A DNA stretch of 64,000 nt from Planctomycetota bacterium (GCA_963205185.1 CAUJHZ010000044.1:116181-180180); one strand, 5' to 3'; shown: positions 51,409 to 61,154, counted from the first letter of the stretch. Made by a program: numbers and translations. The notes: a model not told the origin generated them from the letters alone.

Positions 51409-52635
51409 TCAGTCGCCGCGATGGTCCATGCAGGCGAGCGATCCAAGGCTGTTGCGGCAGTAGATCAATCCGTTGGCGATGACCGGTGTCGTCCAGCACA
51501 CGCCGCCGTCTACGACCTTCGCTCTCGACAGCTCAAGGAATCGTTCCGGTGAAGCGTCGGCGATGATCAACTCGCCCTTCCCGGACATGATCAGCAGCCG
51601 CTTACCGGCGGCGGACAGCGAGCCTTTGCCCATGCCGCGCTCCGCCCAGAGTTCCGTTCCGTCGAGGTCGATGCACTTGAGGATGGCCTCGTCAAAGCCG
51701 TAGAGATGTCCGTCGATCAGAACGCAGCCGCTCATGTGGTTGCGCATGACCTTGCTGTCCCAGGATTTGGTCAGCGCCTTACCGTCGAATCGGAACACGC
51801 CGCAGCCGTGGTTGTATCCGGAGGAGACGAAGATTCGATCGCCGTCGACGATTGGCGATGCGGCATTCACATCGTACTGCGTCTTCCATTCGTGCGACGC
51901 CAGCGTACGGCCGCTGGCCCGATCGAGGACGGCAACGCCGTCGCCGTTAAACACGACCAGGCAGGGCGTGCCATTGAAATCTGCGGCAGTGGGCGTCGAA
52001 TAAGCGTGACCAAGGTTGGCGCTGGTCCACTTGATGTCGCCGGTGGACTTATCAAACGCCACAACGGTGCCCACGTTGATGACCACCATGTCATCGAGTA
52101 CGAGCGGCGAGGCGGCAAAGCCCCACGTCGGCACCTGCGCGCCGAACTCCTTGACCATGTCCTTGGACCAGAGGACCTTCCCCTTGGCGGCGTCGAAGCA
52201 GTTCAGCCTGCCTTCGCGATTGAGCACCAGGAGGCGCGACCCGTCGAGCGATGGCGTGCAGTTGGTGCCGCCGCCGTGGAACTTGTTCCACCGCTGCGCG
52301 GGGTAGGCGTGCGTCCAGATCTCTTCGCCGGTCCTGGCGTTGAGACAGGCGACGACGTCTTCTTCCTTGCTTTCCATCCAGCCGACGGTGTAGAGCCGTT
52401 CGCCGGCCACGACCACCGATGAATAGCCCAACCCGACTTCGCGCTTCCAGAGCGGCTCAGCGCGTCCTTCTGCGGACCAGTCCGTTTCGGCGGAAATGCC
52501 CGTGCCCGCCGGGCCGCGCCACTGGGTCCAGTCGTCGATTGCCGCCCATGCGGGAGCGCAGGCGAGTGCCGCAACGAGACCCAGGCCGCACGGCACGAAT
52601 CGAGACTCCATGCATTGCATCAGCGTAACGAACAC
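51409..52635 (-). CDS. secreted PQQ-like beta-propeller protein (tandem trio, second)
   Basis: 408 aa from GTG 52635, fixed by GGAGGT 6 nt upstream. Signal region 'CGLGLVAALACAPAWAA', then 'DWTQWRGPAGTGISAETDW'. Blade motifs 'CLNARTGEEIWTHAYPAQR', 'CFDAAKGKVLWSKDM', 'VAFDKSTGDIKWT', 'VSSGYNHGCGVFRF' and 'LYGFDEAILKCIDLDG' align with the flanking paralogues. Gaps of 39 and 72 bp to its neighbours suggest one transcript. Confidence 0.92.
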   Translation of the reverse strand: MFVTLMQCMESRFVPCGLGLVAALACAPAWAAIDDWTQWRGPAGTGISAETDWSAEGRAEPLWKREVGLGYSSVVVAGERLYTVGWMESKEEDVVACLNARTGEEIWTHAYPAQRWNKFHGGGTNCTPSLDGSRLLVLNREGRLNCFDAAKGKVLWSKDMVKEFGAQVPTWGFAASPLVLDDMVVINVGTVVAFDKSTGDIKWTSANLGHAYSTPTAADFNGTPCLVVFNGDGVAVLDRASGRTLASHEWKTQYDVNAASPIVDGDRIFVSSGYNHGCGVFRFDGKALTKSWDSKVMRNHMSGCVLIDGHLYGFDEAILKCIDLDGTELWAERGMGKGSLSAAGKRLLIMSGKGELIIADASPERFLELSRAKVVDGGVCWTTPVIANGLIYCRNSLGSLACMDHRGD

Positions 52636-52707
52636 GACGTACCTCCGTTGGAGATGGACGGCGCCATCCGGCGACCGCTTATAGTGGTTCGATCTGACAC
52701 GGTTGAA

Positions 52708-53937
52708 TCATTGCCGGGAACGGTGGTCGAGGCAGACGATGTCGCCGAGGCTATTGCGGCAGTAGAAGTAGCCGTTGGCCAGTACCGGGTACGTCCAGTA
52801 GACGCCGCCGTCGAGCACTTTGGCTCGCGACAGTTCGCGGTACTCCGAAGGGGTGGGCTCGACGAAGATGAGTTCGCCCTTGTCGCTGAGCAGCACGAGT
52901 TTACCGTCGGCCATGATGTTGGCGCCCTTGCCCAGGCCGCGCTGCTGCCACTTCACATTCCCGTCGAGATCGAGGCACTTGAACACCGCCTCGTCGAAGC
53001 CGTAGAGATGATCCTTATAGAGAATGGATTGCGCCATGTGGTTGCGCATCTCCTTGTTCTCCCATACGACACTCGTCTCGGCGCCGGCGAGACTGAGCAT
53101 GGCGCAGCCGCGGTTGTAGCCCGACGAGATGAACACCTTCTCGCCGATGACGATCGGCGCCGCGGCATTCACGTTGGCTCGGTTCTCCCACGAATGCACC
53201 ATCTTCTCCTGCCCGGTCTTGCGATCGAGCACGACGAGGCCCGTCTGATTGAAGACGGCCAGACACGCTTCGCCATCGTGTTCGAATTCCACCGGCGTGC
53301 AGTAAGCATCGCCGTAGTTCTTTTCCGTGGACCAGAGTTCCTTGCCGGTGCGTTTCTCGAAGGCGACGACTTTGCCGACGTTCATCACGACCATCTCGGG
53401 CAGGATCATCGGCGAAGCGGCCAGCCCCCAGCGCGGGAAACTGAGGCCGTATTCATCCTTGAGGTTCTTTTCAAAGTGAATCTCGCCCGTTGCCGCGTCG
53501 AAGCAGAAGAATCGGCCCTCGCGGTTCGAGCAGTAGAGGTCCCCGCCATCGACGCCGGGCGTCACCAGCGTGCCGCCGTTGTGGCTCCGGTCCCATCGCT
53601 CGGCGGGGTAGTGGTGTTCCCAGATGATGTCGCCGGTGAGAGCGTCAAGGCAATAGATGCCATCGAGGCCGCGATCCACGTCGTAGCCCATGGTGTAGAG
53701 CCGGCCGTTGGCGACGGAGACCGACGAGTAGCCCAGGCCGACGGTGCGCTTCCACACCGGCGCCGCCTCGCCCTGAATCGACCAGCCCGTCTCGTTCGTG
53801 GTGCAGTTGCCGTTGGGGCCGCGGAACTGCGTCCAGTCGTCGCAAGCGGCTGCCGCGGTCGAAGCGCCCGCACATCCCAGCACACCTGCTGCAAAGGTGA
53901 ACGCCGCCCGATTGAACTTCCGAGAGAGCGCTGCCAT
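52708..53937 (-). CDS. secreted PQQ-like beta-propeller protein (tandem trio, first)
   Basis: 409 aa from ATG 53937. Signal peptide with 'FTFAAGVLGCAGASTAAAA', then 'DWTQFRGPNGNCTTNETGW'. Same blade signatures as the other two: 'CLDALTGDIIWEHHYPAER', 'CFDAATGEIHFEKNL', 'SSGYNRGCAMLSL', 'LYGFDEAVFKCLDLDGN', ending 'CLDHRSRQ'. It directly follows the TonB gene, tying the trio to the energised uptake system. Confidence 0.92.
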   Translation of the reverse strand: MAALSRKFNRAAFTFAAGVLGCAGASTAAAACDDWTQFRGPNGNCTTNETGWSIQGEAAPVWKRTVGLGYSSVSVANGRLYTMGYDVDRGLDGIYCLDALTGDIIWEHHYPAERWDRSHNGGTLVTPGVDGGDLYCSNREGRFFCFDAATGEIHFEKNLKDEYGLSFPRWGLAASPMILPEMVVMNVGKVVAFEKRTGKELWSTEKNYGDAYCTPVEFEHDGEACLAVFNQTGLVVLDRKTGQEKMVHSWENRANVNAAAPIVIGEKVFISSGYNRGCAMLSLAGAETSVVWENKEMRNHMAQSILYKDHLYGFDEAVFKCLDLDGNVKWQQRGLGKGANIMADGKLVLLSDKGELIFVEPTPSEYRELSRAKVLDGGVYWTYPVLANGYFYCRNSLGDIVCLDHRSRQ

Positions 53938-53991
53938 AACCCCGTCCTTCCCGGCGCTGCAGCGCCGAAGTGATTCACCTACGAAATGGTG

Positions 53992-54849
53992 TCAGGAATC
54001 GATGAGATCGAACTCGATCGGAATGTCGATCCACAGCGCCGCAACCCGGCCGTCGAGCCGGCCCGGCCTGAAGCGCCAATGCCGGCGCACGGTGCGCTCC
54101 GCCTGCCGATCGAGCACATCGTAACCGGATGACTGCCGCACCTGGACTTCTCCCACGCGTCCATCCTCCAGCACTTCGATGCGCAGAACCACGGTCCCTT
54201 CATAGCCGCGCCTCCGCGCCACGGCCGGATACGCCGGCTTGGGGCGATGCTCGAGCACCGGATCGATCCGCTCGCCGCGCGGTTGCGCCGGAGGGGCTGA
54301 AGCCGCGGCGGGCGGCGACTGTTTCACCGGCCGAGTCGCAGCGCGTTGCAGATTCGGCGCCAGCAGGGCGAGCAGCCCCGATGGCGGAGCCGAGGCGAGG
54401 CGATACACAGTCGGCAAAGACTCTTCCGCCACGATCGAGCGAGGCTCTTCGATCACGGCAGCAGCGGGGGCGACGGCCGACTCAGAATTCTGGACCGCCG
54501 ACTCCTCGACAGGCGCCGGCGCCGCCACCGCCTCGCTCACCTTCGATTCAGTATCGGATTCGATCCCGATCGGATCGCTTTCGACGAGGGCCGGTTCAAC
54601 CTGCTCCTCGACGTGCACTTCTTCGGCCGTAGGATCGACCGGCTGCGTCTCCAGCTCGCTCGCTTGCGGCTGCGGTTCGACGGGCCCCGGGGCGACATCA
54701 GCCGATGGCATTTCAACGAGTGCGATCCGCAGCGGCTGGGGTTCGGCCTGGCCCGATCGGCCTGCATCACTCCACGAGGCCACCGCCGCCAGCACGGCGA
54801 CGTGCAGGCCCGAAGCCATCAGTCCGGCGGCTGCGAGAGTACGACTCAC
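53992..54849 (-). CDS. TonB-like energy transducer
   Basis: 285 aa from GTG 54849, overlapping the ExbD stop as GTGA; the upstream ATG at 54891 would run into ExbD. N-terminal TM helix ('AGLMASGLHVAVLAAVASW'), a long Pro/Glu/Ala-rich spacer (~35-185) as expected for a periplasm-spanning arm, and the C-terminal TonB domain 'PAYPAVARRRGYEGTVVLRI' to 'WRFRPGRLDGRVAALWIDI'. It transmits proton-motive force from ExbB/ExbD to the receptor. Confidence 0.93.
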   Translation of the reverse strand: MSRTLAAAGLMASGLHVAVLAAVASWSDAGRSGQAEPQPLRIALVEMPSADVAPGPVEPQPQASELETQPVDPTAEEVHVEEQVEPALVESDPIGIESDTESKVSEAVAAPAPVEESAVQNSESAVAPAAAVIEEPRSIVAEESLPTVYRLASAPPSGLLALLAPNLQRAATRPVKQSPPAAASAPPAQPRGERIDPVLEHRPKPAYPAVARRRGYEGTVVLRIEVLEDGRVGEVQVRQSSGYDVLDRQAERTVRRHWRFRPGRLDGRVAALWIDIPIEFDLIDS

Positions 54850-55259
54850 GGCTGGGACGCCTCCGTCGAGAGGATAGACACGCTGGTCCACCCCCGGTTG
54901 CGGAGCAGATCGAGCACGGCGAAGACCTGGCCGTGTCGCGCCTGCGCATCGGCGTTGATGACGATGCGCGGCGACTCATTCGCGCCGATCGCCTGCCGCA
55001 GCGCCGCTTCGAGACCATCAAGCGGCGCCGCCTGCCGGTTGACAAGCAGTTCGCCCGCAGCGGTGACGGTGATCACGATCGCCTCGTCGGCGATGCGATC
55101 GATCCGGTGCCCGCTGGGCAACTGCACCGACACGCCGCGCTGCACGGTCATGGAGAGCATCGAGTAGATGAAGAAGACCAGCAGGATGAACATGCAGTCG
55201 ATGAGCGGGATCACCTCGACGCGGGCTCGCCTGCGACCGATGCCGCTTTCAAGATGCAC
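54846..55259 (-). CDS. exbD: ExbD/TolR family protein
   Basis: 137 aa from GTG 55259. TM helix at ~17-37 ('IPLIDCMFILLVFFIYSML') carrying the key Asp of 'PLID', followed by a periplasmic alpha/beta domain ('RIVINADAQARHGQVFAVLD'). It overlaps ExbB by 11 bp and TonB by 4 bp, the usual gene order for the TonB motor. Confidence 0.93.
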   Translation of the reverse strand: MHLESGIGRRRARVEVIPLIDCMFILLVFFIYSMLSMTVQRGVSVQLPSGHRIDRIADEAIVITVTAAGELLVNRQAAPLDGLEAALRQAIGANESPRIVINADAQARHGQVFAVLDLLRNRGWTSVSILSTEASQP

Positions 55260-55866
55260 GGCCGGAGACTCCCTTGCGGTACATGATCTCGAAACTGGTC
55301 AGGCGGCTTTCCATAACGCTCACTTCTTCGTCGAGCCGCGCGGTGAACCAGTTGTAGGGGATGAGCGAGAGCATCGCGACGACCAGCCCCACGGCCGTGG
55401 TGAGAAGCGCCTCGGCAATGCCGCCGGTCACGGCGATGGGATTGTCCACGCCGCTGCCGCCCATCACGTCAAACGACGTGATGATGCCCAGCACCGTGCC
55501 GAGAATGCCCAGCAGCGGGGCGAGCGTGACGATCGTGTCGTGAATCTTGAGGTAGCGGCGCATGCGGCGGATCGCTTCGTTGGCGGCGAGTTTGAGCGCG
55601 GCTTCGAGCGATTCGTGCCGGTGTTCGAGCCCGAAGCGCAGCACCCGCACGATCGGGTCCCGCGAGCCTTCGCTGGCCTGCTGCGCCTGGGCCACCTCGC
55701 CGCGAGCGAGCAGTTCGGCCAGCCGGTCGAGCAGGGCCCTGTCGCGGCTGCGCCGCTCGCGGTTCCAGAAGATGGCGCGCTCGAGGGTGATCGTGACCGA
55801 GACCAGCGAGCACGCCAGCAGCGGATACATCACCGGCCCGCCCTGCACGATCCAATCGAGATTCAT
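55249..55866 (-). CDS. exbB: MotA/TolQ/ExbB proton-channel family protein
   Basis: 205 aa with three TM helices: N-terminal ('YPLLACSLVSVTITLERAIF'), then 'LAPLLGILGTVLGIITSFDV' and 'EALLTTAVGLVVAMLSLIPY', plus a cytoplasmic charged helical segment between the first and second. It forms the proton-conducting motor with the neighbouring ExbD and TonB. Confidence 0.94.
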   Translation of the reverse strand: MNLDWIVQGGPVMYPLLACSLVSVTITLERAIFWNRERRSRDRALLDRLAELLARGEVAQAQQASEGSRDPIVRVLRFGLEHRHESLEAALKLAANEAIRRMRRYLKIHDTIVTLAPLLGILGTVLGIITSFDVMGGSGVDNPIAVTGGIAEALLTTAVGLVVAMLSLIPYNWFTARLDEEVSVMESRLTSFEIMYRKGVSGRAS

Positions 55867-55935
55867 CCGCCGGTTCCCTCGCAGGGCAACGATCAGCGCT
55901 GCCGGCTACGCGCCGGAGCAGAGCGGATGATGATA

Positions 55936-55952
55936 CCGGCGATTGTCGCCGG
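55936..55952. terminator. hairpin upstream of the ExbB gene
   Basis: CCGGCGA (55936-55942) and TCGCCGG (55946-55952) form a perfect 7-bp stem with a 3-nt loop in the 103-bp gap between an upstream gene and exbB. No U-tract is seen; it may act as a partial terminator separating the peptidase genes from the TonB system. Confidence 0.3.
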
Positions 55953-55969
55953 CAGACGCAGCCGATGCA

Positions 55970-57262
55970 TCACGGCTCGGGGATCTTCACCTGCTGCCGC
56001 TGCGATTCACTCAGCACCTCGACCACGCGGCGGATGATCTCCGCTTCCAGCACGCGGCGGTTCTCCATCTGCTCGTTGTGCGGCGTGATCCATTTGCCGA
56101 GCGAGAGGCCCATCTGCTGCTCCTCCCAATGCTCAGCCCGCTCATCCGTAAGGCGGCGCAGGACAGTCTCAATCGCGCGGCGGCGCGGCCACCAGTCATC
56201 GTCGCGGATCGACTCGATCGCCACCCGCTGCTGGGACGTGAGGTCCTCCATCGCCAGCGCTTCGGCGATGAACCGGTCCGCGGTCAATTCCGATTCCATG
56301 GCGCCGTCAAAGATGTATGAGACACGCCAGAATTCACGCTCGGCGGCGGTTCTGGTCTCGGGGCCGAGCTGATCGCAACAGAGGCGGAGGTAAGCCAGAT
56401 TCACTTCCGCCACGCGCCGATGGGCCGCCATGATCGGGCGCAACCGTTCGAGCCGCCGCGCCTGCCTCTCCTTTGTCTGCTGAGCGAACAGGGCCTGGAG
56501 TTCCTCGGGCGTGTGGCCCGACCCGTGGATCTGCGCATCCACGCTGGTGGGGGCAAAGTCCTTCCTGACCTCCACCGGCTCGCGCCGGGTGTGTTCGTTG
56601 CGCTGCCGCAGTGCCAGATCGAAGTCTTCGGCATAGCGATCCAGTATCGGACGAACGAGTTCCTTCTCAGGTTCAGAGAGCAGATCGGACTCAAGAAAGA
56701 TTTTCACGAGATCGGCACGCTCGACCGGAAAGTGCGGGCTCCAGCCGCACGTTCGCCGCCGGCGGATGCCGCGCAGTTCTTCATCCAGCGTCTGCTGCTG
56801 CTCGACGGTGAGATACTGCTTGACAGAAGCGACGGCCGCGTCGTGGCGTCGCAGGATGTCTTCGGCGAGTTCGATCGCGCGCTGCCGGTGCTCGTTCCAC
56901 TCCTGGCTCGCCGCCCGCCACTTCTCAAAGTATTCGGGCACGAGCCGCCGCGATTCGTCCGTCATCTTGGCCTGGTATTCTTCCTGACGTTTGATGATGT
57001 CGAGCGTCTTCTCCTCAGTCTCCTTCGCCACGCCGCGCCGCCACTGTACATATTCATCGACGATGATGAGAATGTCGACGTGCGTTTGCTGCGACAGGCG
57101 CAGGCGCTCGGCGAGCGCCGCTACATCGAGATCATCAAGCAGCGACTCGTGCGAGAGATCGGGGAAAGGCACCGGCTGAGCCGAAGCAGGCGCCAAGCGG
57201 CCGCAGAGCATCGCCAGCACCGCCAGCAAAAGAACCCGGCTCGCCCTCTTGATCTGGCTCAT
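55970..57262 (-). CDS. exported helical protein, unknown
   Basis: 430 aa from ATG 57262, with GGAGG 6 nt upstream. A signal peptide ('RASRVLLLAVLAMLCGRLAPASA') leads into an almost fully helical, charged protein with repeated LTxxQ-like motifs ('LTVEQQQTLDEEL', 'LTSQQRVAIESIRDD') of the type seen in periplasmic Spy/CpxP-like chaperones. Long coiled-coil segments are likely. No catalytic site is evident. It lies 35 bp behind the peptidase gene, so a role in envelope proteostasis or handling of peptides is plausible. Confidence 0.65.
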   Translation of the reverse strand: MSQIKRASRVLLLAVLAMLCGRLAPASAQPVPFPDLSHESLLDDLDVAALAERLRLSQQTHVDILIIVDEYVQWRRGVAKETEEKTLDIIKRQEEYQAKMTDESRRLVPEYFEKWRAASQEWNEHRQRAIELAEDILRRHDAAVASVKQYLTVEQQQTLDEELRGIRRRRTCGWSPHFPVERADLVKIFLESDLLSEPEKELVRPILDRYAEDFDLALRQRNEHTRREPVEVRKDFAPTSVDAQIHGSGHTPEELQALFAQQTKERQARRLERLRPIMAAHRRVAEVNLAYLRLCCDQLGPETRTAAEREFWRVSYIFDGAMESELTADRFIAEALAMEDLTSQQRVAIESIRDDDWWPRRRAIETVLRRLTDERAEHWEEQQMGLSLGKWITPHNEQMENRRVLEAEIIRRVVEVLSESQRQQVKIPEP

Positions 57263-57297
57263 CGGATGCCTCCGGCGCTGCGTCAGACCCGGTCCGC

Positions 57298-60200
57298 TCA
57301 ATCACCCTCATCATACCAGCCGTCCGCCTGCGATCGCTCGGCGGCGCGCAGCGGTTCGGCCGGCCGGTTGCGATTCTCCTTCTTGACGCCCAGCGATTCG
57401 AGGATGAACTCGTTGGTCGTGCGCTGGTAGTGCCGATTGAAGATGCCGTGGCGGTAGCCGGGGTAGATCATCAGTTCGAAATCCTTGTCGGCGTCCTGCA
57501 GCGCTTTGACCAGCCGCGTCGTGTTCTGCATGTGCACGTTGTCATCGATGGCGCCGTGCAGCAGCCGGAGCCTGCCGTGCAGGTCTTTCGCGGCGAGGAT
57601 GACCGAAGTCGCGTCGTAGCCTTCAGGATTGTCCTGCGGCGTGCTCATGTAGCGCTCGGTGTAGATTGAGTCGTACTCGCGCCAGTCGGTGGGGGGAGCG
57701 CCCGCGATGCCGGCGCAGAAGAGGTCGCTGTGCGTCATGGCGAACGCCGTCATGAAGCCGCCGTAACTGTGTCCCGACATGCCGACGCGCTCACCGTCGA
57801 TGTACGGCTTGGCGGTGAGCCAGCGGATGGCGTCCTCGATGTCGCGCAGTTCCGACACGCCCAGCTGCTTGTATGCCGTCCACGTGGACACTGAGCCGCG
57901 ATTGCTCGCCGAGCGCGGGTGCATCTCAAAGAGCACGATGCCCTCGTTGGCCAGCAACTGGTCGCCCAGCCGGCCGCCGGACCACCGGTCGGAGACCGTC
58001 GGCGCGTGCGGCCCCGCGTAGGTGGTGAACCAGACGGGATACCGCTGGCGCGCATCAAACTTTGCCGGGTAAAAGACGGTCGCGTCGATGGGATACCCGT
58101 CGCGCGCCGAGATCACCACGTGCTCCTCGCGACCGAGGTTCCATTCCTCGAGCACGTAAACCGGGTTGGTGTCAATGGTGCGAAGCAGCTTGCCGGTGGC
58201 GGCGTCGCGCAGCTCGACGCGCGGCGTCTGACCGAAACTCGACCACGCATCGACGAAGTACTTTCCACTCGGGCTGATGCTGACGTTGTGCGAGCCCTGG
58301 CCGTTGGTGAGGCGCTTGCCTTCGCCGCCGCCGACTTCGAAGCGATAGAGGTCCGAGCCGATGGGGTTGTCGCGCGTGCCATTCGTGAAGACGAGGTTGT
58401 TTTCCAGATCGAGGCGTTCGATGCCGCGCATCTCGCCCTCGCCGATTGTCAGCGGCGCGACCACGTTACCCTCGGCGTCGTAGCGGTACCAGTGGCGCCA
58501 CCCGGTGCGATCGCTGGACATGAGAAATCCGCCGCCGTCGAGGAAGCGCAGCGGCCCGGGCGATTCGATCCACGCAGGCGTCTGGTCGCGAAGCAGGCGC
58601 GCCAGCTCGCCGCCCTCCGCCGGCGCCCGGCAGACATCGAGCCAGGTCTGGATGCGGTTCTGGACGTAGAAGTAGACCGAACTGCTGTCGGGCCACCAGC
58701 CGACCTCGGAAATCAGCCGGTCCGCCGCTTCGTAGTTGGACAGATCAACCCACTGCGGCTCGCCGCCCGCAGCCGTGACGATGCCGAGTTGCACGACGGG
58801 ATTGGGCTGCCCGGGCTTGGGGTAGCGGGCGACTTCGACCCGCTGCTGGTATTGCGCATCATTGACGATGGTGAACTGGGGCACCATTGATGAGTCGGTT
58901 TCAAGAAAGGCGATTCGCGTCGAATCCGGACTCCACCAGTACGCATTCCAGTTGCGGCCGAAAAGTTCTTCGTAATACACCCAGTCGGCCTTGCCGCGCC
59001 GGAGCGTGTCGCTGCCACCCGTGGTCAGGGCACGCTCGGTCGCCGTGCCCACGTCTACCACGAAGAGATCGTTGTCGCGCACGAATGCGACGAACTGCCC
59101 GTTGGGGCTGAAGCGGGCGAGTTCTTCGCGCTGCGGCGTGCTGGTGAGGCGCTTGGCGACTGAACCGTCGGCCGACACGTAATACAGGTCATTCTCATGA
59201 TTGAACAGCGCGCCACTGCGGCCGTCATCCATCGAGCGCGCCGCCTGGTTGGCGTAATTCCGCGCAGCGCGGCTGTCCATGGTCGGCAACCCCTCGAGCG
59301 CACGGGCAATCGCGGCAGAGTCGAATTCCTCGGGCTGCTCCCAGCGCTCGCTGCGGCCGGTTGTTGCGTTGACCTTTCGCAGGCCACCTCTGTTTATAAG
59401 GTAGTGCTCATCGTCAAGCCAGCGGATGACGTTGACGGCGTTGCCGCTGAAACTCGGCATGCTGCGCCGATCGCGCAGAACTTCCTCGGTGACGATGCGC
59501 CCGAACGTGCGCTCATCGTCCAGCGGCCGATAGGGCGTGGTGAGCAGGGGCTGCTCCTCTTCGGGCCAGCGGATGATCGGGTAGTCCTCACCTTCATTGA
59601 GAGAGCCCAGCATGCCCCAGAAGGCGAAACCGTCATCGCTCTGCGCTTCAAGCAGGTACGCAGCAAGGCGCCCCAGCGGCTGATCCGTGCGCACGACCAG
59701 GGTGCCGGCTGGCATGCCCATCAAACCGCTGCTCCGCTCGGTTTCGATGGCGAGCGTGCGCCGGTTCTGAAACTCGCGGTTCGCCGGCTTGAGTGAAGTC
59801 ACGCGATCGACTTCCACACTCAGTTCGATGTCTTCGCGCAGTTCGAGGACCGACACGCCGTGCCATTGCAGTTCGATTGCCATGTTTCGCTGCGAAGCAG
59901 GGATGAGGTACGCGACGGGCAGGGTCGTTTCGAGCGTCGGCTCGAAATCGTCCACGAGATCCACGAGGTAGTCGCACGGATCGACGGCGATGCGCTCTTT
60001 ACCGGAGTTCTGCTCAATGTAGCCCAGCACCGTCACCTTCTCCGGCCGCGCCTTGTACTTTGAACGCAGCGCGATCGTCCGGCCCGAATTGTGCTTGGCT
60101 CGCTCGTCGGCGGCGCTGATCGCCGACTTGATCTCGCCGCGGCTGGCGCTGATGTCGCGCAGACACTCGCGCACGAATTCGAGCGAGCCGAGCACGCGGT

Positions 60201-61125
60201 CCTTGTACGAGGCGTAGGCGTACGCCTCGGAGAGGATGCTGATGCGGTTGCGCAGGCCGAAGTAGGTCGTGCCATAGCGCCCTTCGGCGGGGTACGACTC
60301 CCATTTGGCGTGGTCGCGGTCGAAGTTGCCGTAGAAGAAAGAGTCGTAGCCGGTGCGCTCTTTTAGAGACTTCGTGATGCGCGGCATCAAGGTGTCGTGT
60401 GCGTAGTCGATGAGTTCGCGATCGCCGGCGGGCGACTTGGGGCCGGTGTAGGTGATGAGGTAGCGGTGCAGCGAGCCGTTGGTCGTGTGGGTGTCGATGA
60501 AGACATCAGGGTTCCACTGGCGCATGACCTTGACCAGCGCCCGCGTCTCGGGCGCATCGGTCTTGGTGAAGTCGCGATTGAGATCGAGGCCCTGTGCGTT
60601 GGGCCGCACGCCCATGCCCTTCTCGGGTCCGGCCTGGCCGGGGCGGTTGTCGACGCCGAAGCGCTCGTTGCCATCGGCGTTATAGATGGGCACGATACAC
60701 AGGATGAGATGATCGAGCAGGTCGGTCTCATCGCCCGCGAGCACTTCGCGCGCCAGGGCCAGCAGCGCTTCTTTGCCCGCCACTTCGCCGGCGTGAATGT
60801 TGCCGATGATCAGAACGACCAGCTTCTCCTGCGCTGCCGCCTGCTCCGGCGTGGAAACGCCCGGATCGGAAAGGACCAGCATCGGGATCGCGCGATTCTC
60901 CACCGTCGTGCCGATGTCGATGCGGCTGGCCAGCGGCGAGGCGCCCGCCATCGCGTTGATCATCTCGACAACCTGTGCGTAGGTCGATGTCGCCGTGTAA
61001 TCGCTCGACTCGGCCACCGTCCGCAGCGCCGCGATCGAATCCGGCTGGCGGTCCTGCGCACGGGCGCAGGCGATGGAGATGAGCATCAGCAGGGCAGTGG
61101 CACTCGCCAGGGTTCGGCGCCGCAT
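57298..61125 (-). CDS. secreted M14 zinc carboxypeptidase fused to an S9 (DPP4-like) peptidase
   Basis: 1275 aa from ATG 61125 (GGAGA 5-6 nt upstream). After a signal peptide ending near Cys20/Ala, the M14 domain has zinc ligands His111 and Glu114 ('GNIHAGEVAGKE') and His213 ('DTHTTNG'), substrate Arg184 ('DLNRDF') and a candidate catalytic Glu in 'ISILSEAYAY'. A propeller-like region ('KRLTSTPQREELARFSPNGQ', DPPIV_N type) leads to an S9 hydrolase domain with catalytic Ser ~1120 ('GMSGHSYGG'), Asp ~1194 ('HGAIDDNV') and His ~1226 ('YRHGIF'). Both active sites look complete, so it can likely trim peptides in two ways. Periplasmic or secreted. Confidence 0.9.
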   Translation of the reverse strand: MRRRTLASATALLMLISIACARAQDRQPDSIAALRTVAESSDYTATSTYAQVVEMINAMAGASPLASRIDIGTTVENRAIPMLVLSDPGVSTPEQAAAQEKLVVLIIGNIHAGEVAGKEALLALAREVLAGDETDLLDHLILCIVPIYNADGNERFGVDNRPGQAGPEKGMGVRPNAQGLDLNRDFTKTDAPETRALVKVMRQWNPDVFIDTHTTNGSLHRYLITYTGPKSPAGDRELIDYAHDTLMPRITKSLKERTGYDSFFYGNFDRDHAKWESYPAEGRYGTTYFGLRNRISILSEAYAYASYKDRVLGSLEFVRECLRDISASRGEIKSAISAADERAKHNSGRTIALRSKYKARPEKVTVLGYIEQNSGKERIAVDPCDYLVDLVDDFEPTLETTLPVAYLIPASQRNMAIELQWHGVSVLELREDIELSVEVDRVTSLKPANREFQNRRTLAIETERSSGLMGMPAGTLVVRTDQPLGRLAAYLLEAQSDDGFAFWGMLGSLNEGEDYPIIRWPEEEQPLLTTPYRPLDDERTFGRIVTEEVLRDRRSMPSFSGNAVNVIRWLDDEHYLINRGGLRKVNATTGRSERWEQPEEFDSAAIARALEGLPTMDSRAARNYANQAARSMDDGRSGALFNHENDLYYVSADGSVAKRLTSTPQREELARFSPNGQFVAFVRDNDLFVVDVGTATERALTTGGSDTLRRGKADWVYYEELFGRNWNAYWWSPDSTRIAFLETDSSMVPQFTIVNDAQYQQRVEVARYPKPGQPNPVVQLGIVTAAGGEPQWVDLSNYEAADRLISEVGWWPDSSSVYFYVQNRIQTWLDVCRAPAEGGELARLLRDQTPAWIESPGPLRFLDGGGFLMSSDRTGWRHWYRYDAEGNVVAPLTIGEGEMRGIERLDLENNLVFTNGTRDNPIGSDLYRFEVGGGEGKRLTNGQGSHNVSISPSGKYFVDAWSSFGQTPRVELRDAATGKLLRTIDTNPVYVLEEWNLGREEHVVISARDGYPIDATVFYPAKFDARQRYPVWFTTYAGPHAPTVSDRWSGGRLGDQLLANEGIVLFEMHPRSASNRGSVSTWTAYKQLGVSELRDIEDAIRWLTAKPYIDGERVGMSGHSYGGFMTAFAMTHSDLFCAGIAGAPPTDWREYDSIYTERYMSTPQDNPEGYDATSVILAAKDLHGRLRLLHGAIDDNVHMQNTTRLVKALQDADKDFELMIYPGYRHGIFNRHYQRTTNEFILESLGVKKENRNRPAEPLRAAERSQADGWYDEGD

Positions 61126-61154
61126 GTTCTCTCCGGAAAATCCAGTTGACACAT

